Assembly (NCBI GenBank): GCA_009929975.1
Contig: RZZF01000033.1
Location: forward strand, 1 to 10,890
Source: Clostridia bacterium
GTDB taxonomy: Bacteria; Bacillota; Clostridia; Saccharofermentanales; UBA5734
Reading direction: 5' to 3'
Length of the DNA stretch: 10,890 nt
Translations under genes and position numbers: made by a program
In this document: piece by piece, positions 1-6,485 of the stretch
How the letters are laid out: every line of letters begins with the position of its first letter
Position numbering within the stretch: the first letter of the stretch is position 1
The notes under the pieces: model-generated
What the model saw: the letters and a program-made list of their open reading frames with translations, nothing else
What the model was told of the DNA's origin: nothing
The model's database searches: none

Positions 1-1
1 G

Positions 2-943
2 GCGTGTGAAGATCATACGGGCATTGAAACACGCCTGGTTGATATGGCCCGGCCTATCCTGATATTGCCCAGCCTGGCCATTCATATGGATCGTGATGTC
101 AATACCAGTCATGGCGTGGATCGGGTCAAGACGCTGCTGCCGGTTGCGGGCATCGGCAAGAAACCGGACGGAGGCGACTGGCTGTTCGGGCTGCTGGCCG
201 AACAACTGCAGGTTGACGAGTCGCGAATCCTCGATACGTCTCTGTTCCTGTATGATACGGCCCCAGGCTGCCTGATGGGCCGTGACAATGAGATGATCTC
301 AGCCTCCCGTCTCGATAATCTGGGAATGGCAGCCGCTGCGGCTGATGCGATGATCGCCGCCGCTCCGGCTGCGGGTATTCAACTGGCCGCCTTTTTCGAT
401 CACGAAGAGGTTGGCAGCCAGACCCGGCAGGGGGCAAACTCAGCAACGCTGGCCCAACTGATGGAGCAGATCGTCTACAGCCTGGGAGGAAGCCGCCGTG
501 ATTACCTGGCCGCGCTGAAGCCATCCTTTTTGCTGTCGGCAGATCAGGCGCATGCCCAGCACCCGCATTATCCGGAAATGGCGGACCGCACCAATCAGCC
601 CCGTATCAATGGCGGGCCAGCGATCAAGATATCAGCCAGCCAATCTTATGTATCGGACGCGGAGTCGATGGCAGTGATCCGGGCTATCTGCCGGAAAGCG
701 GAAATTCCCTGCCAGACTTATGCCAACCGCAGCGATCAGCGCGGCGGATCGACGATCGGGCCGCTGACCGTCCAGCGTCTCCCGGTCCGCGCGGTTGACA
801 TCGGCAATCCGATCTGGGGTATGCATTCGGTCCGCGAGACCGGCGGAACCATGGATCAGCAGTCGATGCAGGATCTGATGGGCGCGTTCCTGCGATATGT
901 AAGCCTGTATAAACCACATACGGAAAGAGGCACATCGTTATGA
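2..943 (+). CDS. apeB: M18 family aminopeptidase, 5' end outside window
   Basis: This is the C-terminal part of a dinuclear-zinc M18 (aspartyl aminopeptidase-like) enzyme, which removes N-terminal residues from peptides in the cytoplasm. The frame is open from base 2, 14 codons before the first Met at 44, so the start and the first zinc His lie upstream. Visible family motifs in order are LAIHMDRDVN, SRLDNLGM (metal Asp), DHEEVGS (catalytic and metal Glu pair), SADQAHAQHPHY (metal Asp), GGPAIKIS, the GGSTIGP block and WGMHSVRET (last metal His). All expected ligands in this part are present, and the C-terminus looks intact. The TGA stop overlaps the ATG of the DUF1638 gene by 4 bases, so the two are probably co-transcribed and coupled. 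The symbol follows the family; the substrate preference cannot be read from sequence. Confidence 0.93.
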   Translation, partial: ACEDHTGIETRLVDMARPILILPSLAIHMDRDVNTSHGVDRVKTLLPVAGIGKKPDGGDWLFGLLAEQLQVDESRILDTSLFLYDTAPGCLMGRDNEMISASRLDNLGMAAAAADAMIAAAPAAGIQLAAFFDHEEVGSQTRQGANSATLAQLMEQIVYSLGGSRRDYLAALKPSFLLSADQAHAQHPHYPEMADRTNQPRINGGPAIKISASQSYVSDAESMAVIRAICRKAEIPCQTYANRSDQRGGSTIGPLTVQRLPVRAVDIGNPIWGMHSVRETGGTMDQQSMQDLMGAFLRYVSLYKPHTERGTSL

Positions 944-1755
944 GTGAACATCACGCAAATGACCAGGCAGGACTGCCCTGGCAGAAATCAGTCAGCGGAC
1001 GGGCCCGCTATAAAGTCATTGCCTGTGAAATTCTCTATCGTGAGGTATGTGCCTGTGCGGCTGTCAGCACTTCAGTTACTGACCCTGTCTTCATGCCCAA
1101 AGGCCTGCATGATATCGGTAAGGAAAAAATGCGGCTTCGCCTGCAGGCGGTCATCGACGCGGTTGATCCTGAGCATTATGACGCGATATTGCTGGTCTAC
1201 GGCCTCTGCAATCTCGGTGTACAAGGCCTGACAGCCCGTGTCCCGCTGGTCATTCCGCGGGCGCATGACTGCATCACACTGATGTTGGGGTCGAGGGACG
1301 CGTATCAGGACTATTTTGACCAGCATCCGGGGACTTATTTTAAGTCTCCGGGCTGGATTGAGCGGGAGACGGCGGATCTGACCGATGATCAGACCATACC
1401 GACTCAGCTGGGGATCAATCATACCTATCAGGAATATGTTGAGCAGTATGGTGAGGAGAACGCCGAATATCTGATGTCGGTTCTCGGTGACTGGCTGCAC
1501 CAGTACCAGCGCCTCACCTACATCGACACGGGAACCGGCAGTGCCGAAGCAGATATCCGGTTGACACAGGAACAGGCTGCCGAACGAAACTGGGCATTCG
1601 AAACAATCCGCGGTGAGATGAGTTTGTTGCGGCGGCTGCTGGACGGGGACTGGAACAAGGATGATTTTCTGGTGATCCAACCAGATGAGCAGATTGTGGC
1701 AACCTATGATCCCGGGATTGTCGCAGCAGCTCCGTTGTCATCTGGCAAGGCGTGA
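940..1755 (+). CDS. DUF1638 domain-containing protein
   Basis: This 271-residue, probably cytosolic protein matches the DUF1638 family, whose biochemical function is not established. Recognised family features are ACEILYREV near residue 28, YGLCNLG near 89, the RAHDCI motif near 105, and LGSRDAY followed by the PGTYF/GW block. It has conserved-looking Cys residues in ACE, VCACA, YGLC and HDC, which could bind metal or a cofactor; that is inference. No signal peptide or membrane segment is seen. The start is ATG at 940, overlapping the aminopeptidase stop, with a GGAAAGAGG ribosome site at 922-930. From general knowledge, DUF1638 genes often sit near corrinoid methyltransferase genes, but none is visible here. 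The 3' end faces ilvN with only 7 bases between the stops. Confidence 0.85.
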   Translation: MSEHHANDQAGLPWQKSVSGRARYKVIACEILYREVCACAAVSTSVTDPVFMPKGLHDIGKEKMRLRLQAVIDAVDPEHYDAILLVYGLCNLGVQGLTARVPLVIPRAHDCITLMLGSRDAYQDYFDQHPGTYFKSPGWIERETADLTDDQTIPTQLGINHTYQEYVEQYGEENAEYLMSVLGDWLHQYQRLTYIDTGTGSAEADIRLTQEQAAERNWAFETIRGEMSLLRRLLDGDWNKDDFLVIQPDEQIVATYDPGIVAAAPLSSGKA

Positions 1756-1762
1756 ATCGGAA

Positions 1763-2239
1763 TCAGGAGCGGCGGATCGCGACCGTCCCGGTACGGATCA
1801 CCTGGCGAATTCCCAATGGCTGCAGCAAATTGAGGAAAGCGGCAATTTTATCAGCCTGTCCGGTCACTTCCAAGGTCAGGCTGTCGTGTGAGACATCGAC
1901 GATATGCGCCCGGAAAATCTCTGCGACCTGAAGAATTTCCGAACGGGTTTCAGGGCTGGCGGACATTTTGATCAGCAGCAGTTCACGCTGCACGGACTGC
2001 TGGTCCGGCAGGACTTCAATTTCCAGAACATCAATCAACTTGTCCAGCTGGCGAACCACCTGTTCAACCATCTGTTCGTCTCCATTGACGACGATCGTCA
2101 TGCGGGACTGACCCGGTGTTTCAGCAACGCCCACGGCCAGACTGTCAATATTGAAATGACGCCGGCTGAACAGCCCGGCGACTTTGGCCAGCAGCCCGGC
2201 ATGGTTATTGACCAGAACAGATAAATGGTATGGCTTCAT
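1763..2239 (-). CDS. ilvN: Acetolactate synthase small (regulatory) subunit
   Basis: This is the regulatory subunit of acetohydroxyacid synthase, which stimulates the catalytic subunit and mediates valine feedback in the first shared step of branched-chain amino acid synthesis. At 158 residues it has the usual bacterial length. An N-terminal ACT domain (about residues 4-75, HLSVLVNNHAGLLAKV then GLFSRRHFNIDSL and SRMTIVV) is followed by the C-terminal small-subunit domain with RELLLIK and SHDSLTLEVTG. The residues matching Asn11, Gly14 and Asn29 of E. coli IlvH, which form the valine site, are Asn12, Gly15 and Asn30, so valine sensitivity is likely (inference). The ATG is preceded by AAGGAGGA at 2246-2253, six bases away and inside the end of ilvB. 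The start overlaps the ilvB TGA by 4 bases, giving translational coupling. Confidence 0.96.
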   Translation of the reverse strand: MKPYHLSVLVNNHAGLLAKVAGLFSRRHFNIDSLAVGVAETPGQSRMTIVVNGDEQMVEQVVRQLDKLIDVLEIEVLPDQQSVQRELLLIKMSASPETRSEILQVAEIFRAHIVDVSHDSLTLEVTGQADKIAAFLNLLQPLGIRQVIRTGTVAIRRS

Positions 2240-3894
2240 GGTGTCTCCTCCTTCGCGATCGGGTAGAGTGTCGGCTCATGAGGATCTACGACGCATTCCA
2301 GAAAAAATGGACCTTCCGCCGTGAGAAGATGATCCAGCGCGCTGTCGATCTGCCCGTTCTGGCTGATTTGTTCATACTGAAAACCATACGCGGCGGCCAG
2401 GAGCGAGAAATCAGGGTTTTCCTCGAGAAAAACCTGTGAGTAGCGTTGATTGTATTTCAGGCTCTGAATCTCATGGACCATACCGAGTCGGCTGTTGTTT
2501 AACAAAATGATCCGGACGGGAAGCCGCTGCTGGCGAATGGTGCCGAGCTCCTGCAGTGACATCTGCAGGCTGCCGTCTCCGCTGATTGAGATCACCTGGC
2601 GTTCCGGACAGGCACATTGTGCGCCGAGTGCCGCCGGCAGACCGTACCCCATGGTTCCCATCCCGCCGGATGAGATGAATGTACCGGCCTGACGGATCGG
2701 ATAATGATTGGCGGCCCAGATCTGGTTCTGCCCGACTTCCGTCGTCAGAATCGTATCAGCCGGTGCTTTTGACCCGAGTCGTTCAAGCAGATGCGGAGGG
2801 CTGATCGTATGATCTGACATTACCGCGCAGGGCCAGCGGGTCCGCTGCTGAGTGCGCAGTCGGTCGGTTTCAGTCAGCCAATCCTGCCAGTCGGCTGCCG
2901 GTTTTTCTGTCAGCAGTTCAGCAATAACCTGGCGCAGATCGGCATTGATGGCAAGATGGGGCCGGATATTTTTTCCCAGTTCAGCCGGATCGATGTCAAT
3001 ATGGACGACCTTGGCTCTTCTGGCAATCGCCGTCGCCGATCCCATCGCGCGATTGCCAACCCGCGCACCGAGGAGAATCAGGCAATCGGCATGGTGCAGC
3101 GCGAAATTAGCCGCGAAAACACCATGCGAACCCATGGTTCCCAGATAGCGCGGATGATCGGCCGGGACTGAACCGATCCCCATCATGGTTGTGATGACCG
3201 GGATCTGCCACTTGTCAATCAACTGCTGCAGTGGTTCAGACGCGCCGGCACTGATCACGCCGCCGCCGGCGCAGACCACCGGTCTTTGCGACTCAGCCAG
3301 CAGCTTTCGCAAGTCCAGCATCTGTTCCGGCTCCGGTTTCAGTTTTGGCTGATATCCCGGCAGTTCAACCGATTCCGGCCGGATAAACTCCAGCATTTCA
3401 CTTTGAATATCAACCGGGACATCGATCAGAACGGGACCCGGACGACCGCTCGCCGCGAGATAGAAGGCTTCCCGGAAAACGCGTGGCAGTTCATCCGCGC
3501 TGTTGATCAGGTAATTGTGCTTGGTAAAGGGTGACGTCGCGCCGGTGATATCGGCCTCCTGAAAACTGTCGCTGCCGATCAGGTCAGAGGCGACCTGGCC
3601 GGTGATCGCGACCATCGGGATGGAGTCCATGTAAGCCGTCGCGATTCCAGTGATCAGATTGGTCGCGCCGGGACCAGAGGTCGCGATGCAGACACCGGTG
3701 GTGTGCCCGGCCCGGGCATAGCCGCTGGCGGCATGGGCGGCACCCTGCTCATTCCGGGTCAGGACATGATGAATCGGGCTGTCGAGCAGCGCGTCATAAA
3801 ATGGGCAAATGGCCGCGCCGGGATAGCCGAATACGGTGGTGACCCCTTCGAGCTCTAGTGCCCGGACCATCGCCTGTGCTCCTGAAATCCGCAT
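2236..3894 (-). CDS. ilvB: Acetolactate synthase large (catalytic) subunit
   Basis: This ThDP-dependent catalytic subunit of acetohydroxyacid synthase condenses pyruvate with pyruvate or 2-oxobutyrate. At 552 residues it is full length. Three domains are visible: N-terminal ThDP-binding with GYPGAA and the catalytic Glu in RNEQGAAHA (about residue 49), a central FAD-type domain, and C-terminal ThDP-binding with GDGS (about 439) and the NN pair 27 residues on. Two departures stand out: the usual GMVxQWQ motif is GMVHEIQ, with Ile replacing the substrate-selecting Trp, and the usual FDDRVTG segment is VGNRAMG. ATG at 3894 is chosen; TTG at 3897 is also open. AGGGGG at 3904-3909 lies 9 bases from the ATG and 6 from the TTG. 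Pairing with ilvN argues for a biosynthetic rather than catabolic enzyme. No T-box or leader peptide is seen in the roughly 100 bases upstream. Confidence 0.95.
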   Translation of the reverse strand: MRISGAQAMVRALELEGVTTVFGYPGAAICPFYDALLDSPIHHVLTRNEQGAAHAASGYARAGHTTGVCIATSGPGATNLITGIATAYMDSIPMVAITGQVASDLIGSDSFQEADITGATSPFTKHNYLINSADELPRVFREAFYLAASGRPGPVLIDVPVDIQSEMLEFIRPESVELPGYQPKLKPEPEQMLDLRKLLAESQRPVVCAGGGVISAGASEPLQQLIDKWQIPVITTMMGIGSVPADHPRYLGTMGSHGVFAANFALHHADCLILLGARVGNRAMGSATAIARRAKVVHIDIDPAELGKNIRPHLAINADLRQVIAELLTEKPAADWQDWLTETDRLRTQQRTRWPCAVMSDHTISPPHLLERLGSKAPADTILTTEVGQNQIWAANHYPIRQAGTFISSGGMGTMGYGLPAALGAQCACPERQVISISGDGSLQMSLQELGTIRQQRLPVRIILLNNSRLGMVHEIQSLKYNQRYSQVFLEENPDFSLLAAAYGFQYEQISQNGQIDSALDHLLTAEGPFFLECVVDPHEPTLYPIAKEETP

Positions 3895-3903
3895 CAATCG
3901 ATT

Positions 3904-3932
3904 CCCCCTGCCCGTTGGTTTTCGTTATTATA
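3904..3932 (-). promoter_or_regulatory. Possible ilvBN promoter -10 and ribosome site
   Basis: On the minus strand a perfect TATAAT lies at 3927-3932, and AGGGGG at 3904-3909 precedes the ilvB start. No convincing -35 hexamer is found 16-18 bases upstream (about 3949-3956), so the promoter call rests on the -10 alone. Read-through from the zinc-ribbon gene upstream is the alternative. Confidence 0.35.
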
Positions 3933-3964
3933 TCTGATTTTCCGGATGGACGCACGAATTGATG

Positions 3965-3985
3965 GTTCAAACCGGCCGTTTGAGC
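3965..3985 (-). repeat. Inverted repeat after the zinc-ribbon gene
   Basis: GTTCAAAC and GTTTGAGC can form an 8-bp stem (one G-T pair) around a CGGCC loop, just past the stop of the zinc-ribbon gene. Its position suits a transcript end, but no U-run follows it on the minus strand, so a classical intrinsic terminator is not supported. Confidence 0.3.
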
Positions 3986-3997
3986 GGCTCAAGCCGT

Positions 3998-5050
3998 CTA
4001 CCGGTAAAATTGCTGATTCGCCGCGTCAATGCCGATCTCTGACCATTCAATCAGGGTGCGGACCGGAACTCCCGGGCTGCTTTCCGCATAGACCACTCCG
4101 TGTCCCGGCACCAGATACTCCGTCAAATGATAGTCGGCGGCGGTATTCTCATAATACCGAACCAGTACATCCTCGAAAGTGTAGGTTCCGCTGGCAACCG
4201 TCTGATTAACGGCCATGATCATATAGGTCTCCCATTCGAGTTCCCATAAATCAAATTCCTGATAGTCATGCGGCAGCCAGAGCGATTGATAATCCGCGGC
4301 CGGATAGACGATGTAAATTCCGTCTTCGCGGCTGTCAAAATCGTAGTCATCCCCACCGTAGCCGCTGTCATCGAAAAAAGTGATCGTCGAACTGAGAACA
4401 TCACCCTGCTGGCCGATGACGATTTGCTCGTATCCGGTTTCGCCATCTGGATAGACAACCTCGTAAAGATAGGAGCGGCCGGGCAGTGGCGCATAGGTAT
4501 AGGCTTCGGGAAGTCCATCGGTCCGCCGGATAATGTCATCCGCGGGCTCCGTCGTCGGGGTGGTGTCCGCAGCCGGCTGCGTGGTTGTCGTCTCAATCGA
4601 TGGAGTTTCAGATGAGGCGGTCGTGCTCTCTGACGCGGAGGGGGCGGAGGTGGTGGTCGAGACCGGAGTCGTCTGCGAAGGAGAATCTGACTCAGATGCC
4701 GTAATGATCGGCCGGTCCGTCGCATCCGGTGGCGTCTGGCGGCCGCCCAGCAGGCGATAACCGGCAAACAGACCAGCGGCGAGGATGATGACCACACCGA
4801 CCGCGATCAGCGCGATTGTCAGACCGTTCTGCTTCCGGGGTGCCGGCGGCATCGGCTGAGCGGCATATGGCGGCATCGGCGCCGGCATTTGCGGTGGATA
4901 CGATCCGGCTGCGTAGGGCGGTGAGGCGGGCGGGACGGCCGGTGCCGTGCTCCGGGTCTGCGCGCCGATGACCGGCTGGCCGCAGGCCATGCAGAAACGG
5001 TCTTCCGGCTGCAGCGCGTTTCCACAGTGTTGACAGAATTGATCCGGCAT
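3998..5050 (-). CDS. Zinc-ribbon single-pass membrane protein, unknown outer domain
   Basis: This is a 350-residue protein of unknown function with four parts. Residues 6-23 form a zinc ribbon with two CxxC pairs (Cys6/9 and Cys20/23). Residues about 30-72 are Pro/Ala/Met-rich linker. Residues about 77-101 form one membrane helix preceded by PRKQNG. Residues about 108-170 are a Ser/Thr/Pro-rich spacer, followed by an outer domain from about 180 to 350. By the positive-inside rule the zinc ribbon should be cytoplasmic and the C-terminal domain outside. The outer domain is rich in Tyr and acidic residues (the DDSGYGGDDYDFDS stretch near 227) and has no motif I recognise. Start: ATG with AGGGAGG at 5057-5063, six bases away. 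It ends in TAG, with an in-frame TGA three codons later. The architecture is common in Firmicutes; the outer domain's role cannot be stated. Confidence 0.85.
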   Translation of the reverse strand: MPDQFCQHCGNALQPEDRFCMACGQPVIGAQTRSTAPAVPPASPPYAAGSYPPQMPAPMPPYAAQPMPPAPRKQNGLTIALIAVGVVIILAAGLFAGYRLLGGRQTPPDATDRPIITASESDSPSQTTPVSTTTSAPSASESTTASSETPSIETTTTQPAADTTPTTEPADDIIRRTDGLPEAYTYAPLPGRSYLYEVVYPDGETGYEQIVIGQQGDVLSSTITFFDDSGYGGDDYDFDSREDGIYIVYPAADYQSLWLPHDYQEFDLWELEWETYMIMAVNQTVASGTYTFEDVLVRYYENTAADYHLTEYLVPGHGVVYAESSPGVPVRTLIEWSEIGIDAANQQFYR

Positions 5051-5095
5051 GGTTGGCCTCCCTCTCAGATCCGGCGGTCAGGGATCTGTAATTTC

Positions 5096-5104
5096 AGTAT
5101 ATCA
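5096..5104 (-). promoter_or_regulatory. Extended -10 promoter for the zinc-ribbon gene
   Basis: On the minus strand TG-A-TATACT reads as an extended -10 element, about 45 bases before the start codon. The -35 region is poor, as is common for extended -10 promoters. It lies in the short gap after the hydrolase gene, giving the zinc-ribbon gene its own possible start of transcription. Confidence 0.4.
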
Positions 5105-5127
5105 GAGGAAACGAATCGTTGGCAGGC

Positions 5128-5940
5128 TCAGCGCTGGCGATTGATCATCAGAGACAGCTCAGCCAGCAGTTCAGCCGGTTCACGCCCACTTCCAACCAGG
5201 ATATCCCTGGTAAAGATGGTCAGGATATACGCACCGCGGGGGTCGTGGACAATCGCCGCGTCATGGAAATATTCCGCGTAGAAGCCGATCTTATTGGACA
5301 CGGTTCCGGGCGGCAATAATCCGGGGATTGCCTGTTCATAAACCGTTTCACGCATCACATCGAGCATGTGAGCGAACCACGGATTATCCGACTGATACAG
5401 ATGGCGCAGCAATCGGCCGGCATCAGCCGCGCTCATTTCGGTGTGGGAACGGTTGGTCGGATGGCCGATGACGGACTCATAGTAGTCATAGACACGATCA
5501 CGTCCGACGATGCGTATGATCATGTGGAAGGCGATGTTGTCTGAATAGCGGATCGCGTAATCAGCCAGTGTGCCGAGCGAATAGCTCTGGCTGAGATCCA
5601 TCTCCTGGAGAATGCCGGAGCCGCCTTCATAGTCAGCCTGTGTGTAGGTCATGGTCTGATCAATCGCCAGACGGCCGGCCGCGATCTCTTCATACAGAGC
5701 CATGACGACAAAAAGCTTCGCGGTACTGGCGGAGCGGAACTGCCGCTGGTCATTGATCGTAAAATAGCGGCCGCTGTCGAGTTCTTCAAAAACCAGACCG
5801 ATCTGGCCGGTCAGGGATCCGAGCTGATCGAGAGTCAGCGCCAGCAGCCTCTGGATATCAGGATCGGGACTGGCCTCAATCTGGTTGGCGGCCCGCAGAT
5901 CAGCATATGGGTCTTGAACGGTGACCGTGCGGACCGCGTC
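5128..5940 (-). pseudogene. C-terminal fragment: class A beta-lactamase-like hydrolase domain
   Basis: The frame continues downstream of the TAG into a Beta-lactamase2-type serine hydrolase. Numbered on the full 408-residue reading, the catalytic motifs are Ser210-Thr-Ala-Lys213 (SxxK), Ser271-Asp-Asn273 (SDN), a Glu near 306 in the omega-loop region, and Lys355-Ile-Gly357 in place of the usual KTG, followed by the family's HDAAIV signature. Family members act on beta-lactams or on peptidoglycan peptides. With a lipid anchor this would act outside the membrane, and a peptidoglycan role is as likely as resistance. The only start in this half is ATG at 5703, which lies after the SxxK Ser-Lys pair and lacks a ribosome site, so translation from it would give a dead enzyme. 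Confidence 0.65.
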
Positions 5941-5943
5941 CTA
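5941..5943 (-). other. In-frame amber codon within the hydrolase gene
   Basis: The minus strand reads AGC TAG GAC. The residues before it (YSVSNSAGLS) and after it (DAVRTVTVQD) together complete the final strand of an Ig-like module. The matching stretch of the transglutaminase-like protein reads AGNKTQVSVTITVVE without a break. Confidence 0.85.
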
Positions 5944-6354
5944 GCTCAGGCCGGCGCTGTTGCTGACGGAATAGTTCAGTTCGTAGGTTCCCGGCGTCAG
6001 CCAGTCAACGATCCCGCTGATATTGATCTGGTCATTCAGGCTGCCGTCAACCGTGTCGCTGGCATGAACCCCGGCGAGCAGGCTGACGGGCTGTCCGATC
6101 ACGGCAGTCAGAGGACTGGTTCCGATCAGCGCCGGACGGCTGCGCGGGGGCTGTGGGGTCGGAGAGGCGGCAGGTTCAGTCGTCCGGGCAGGAGCCGCTT
6201 TATCGCTGGACGTCTGGCCAGGCGCTGTTATTTCGCTTGATATAGCAGGCTTACAGGCGGTCAGAACACACAGGGAAATCAGCAGGCTGACCATAACAGC
6301 GGCCGCAAGAAAGCTGGTTTTATTTTTTCGGTTGAACCATCCTGATTTCTTCAA
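5941..6354 (-). CDS. N-terminal fragment: lipoprotein signal plus Ig-like module
   Basis: This is the 137-residue product made if translation stops at the TAG. The chosen start is TTG at 6354: GGAGGTG at 6361-6367 lies six bases upstream, and the resulting protein begins MKKSGWF with a basic region, a hydrophobic stretch (about 14-32) and a lipobox LTAC with the lipidated Cys at 34. Longer in-frame ATG starts at 6381 and 6420 would put about 9 to 22 unlike residues before the signal peptide and are less likely. A Thr/Ala/Pro-rich linker (about 40-75) leads into an Ig-like module (about 75-137, with PGTYELNYSVSNSAG) like those in the transglutaminase-like protein. Alone it would be an anchored stub without enzymatic activity. 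Confidence 0.6.
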   Translation of the reverse strand: MKKSGWFNRKNKTSFLAAAVMVSLLISLCVLTACKPAISSEITAPGQTSSDKAAPARTTEPAASPTPQPPRSRPALIGTSPLTAVIGQPVSLLAGVHASDTVDGSLNDQINISGIVDWLTPGTYELNYSVSNSAGLS

Positions 6355-6379
6355 ACCCGGCACCTCCGATACAAAATTC

Positions 6380-6388
6380 ATTGTAGCA
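6380..6388 (-). promoter_or_regulatory. Extended -10 promoter for the hydrolase lipoprotein
   Basis: TG-C-TACAAT on the minus strand is an extended -10 element placed about 13 bases before the GGAGGTG ribosome site (6361-6367) of the TTG start at 6354. The -35 region is poor. The implied leader is short, about 20 bases, which also supports the TTG start over the upstream ATGs, since those would lie upstream of or within the promoter. Confidence 0.4.
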
Positions 6389-6412
6389 TGAACAGTATGC
6401 TTTCGGCAGAAG

Positions 6413-6441
6413 ATGACCATTTCTGCGATCAGCGATATAAT
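6413..6441 (+). promoter_or_regulatory. Sigma-70-type promoter for endonuclease IV
   Basis: ATGACC at 6413-6418 (four matches to TTGACA), a 17-base spacer and a perfect TATAAT at 6436-6441. The predicted transcript start near 6448 leaves a leader of about 38 bases. It lies back to back with the promoter of the divergent hydrolase gene. Confidence 0.55.
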
Positions 6442-6485
6442 CAGGTGATCAGGATAAGAATCATCAAGCGGTCCAGGAGGTCATC

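Larger units (their letters stand above)
5128..6354 (-). pseudogene. Lipoprotein serine hydrolase gene split by in-frame TAG
   Basis: Read as one frame, this locus would encode a 408-residue lipoprotein: signal peptide, Pro/Thr linker, Ig-like module, then a class A beta-lactamase-fold serine hydrolase. A TAG at 5941-5943 interrupts it at codon 138. The two halves are in the same frame with no other stop, and the interruption falls in the last strand of the Ig-like module, where the neighbouring transglutaminase-like protein has a sense codon. The downstream half has no usable start before its SxxK catalytic motif and no ribosome site, so it cannot be an independent active gene. One base separates TAG from the Gln codon CAG. 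The simplest reading is a recent nonsense mutation or a sequencing or assembly error; amber read-through or reassignment is possible. Everything else looks well preserved, so decay, if real, is recent. Confidence 0.75.

Noticed and set aside
1072..1680. Long open frame (202 codons) antisense to DUF1638
   Set aside because: No recognisable protein features, no ribosome site, and fully inside a gene with clear family motifs on the other strand. Open antisense frames are common at this GC content.
3895..3997. T-box or attenuator ahead of ilvB
   Set aside because: Only about 100 bases separate ilvB from the next gene, and no T-box sequence, leader peptide rich in branched-chain codons, or terminator/antiterminator pair is visible.
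5128..5703. Separate active hydrolase gene starting at ATG 5703
   Set aside because: That start leaves out the catalytic SxxK motif and has no ribosome site. The same frame continues upstream without interruption to the TAG and then into the lipoprotein half.
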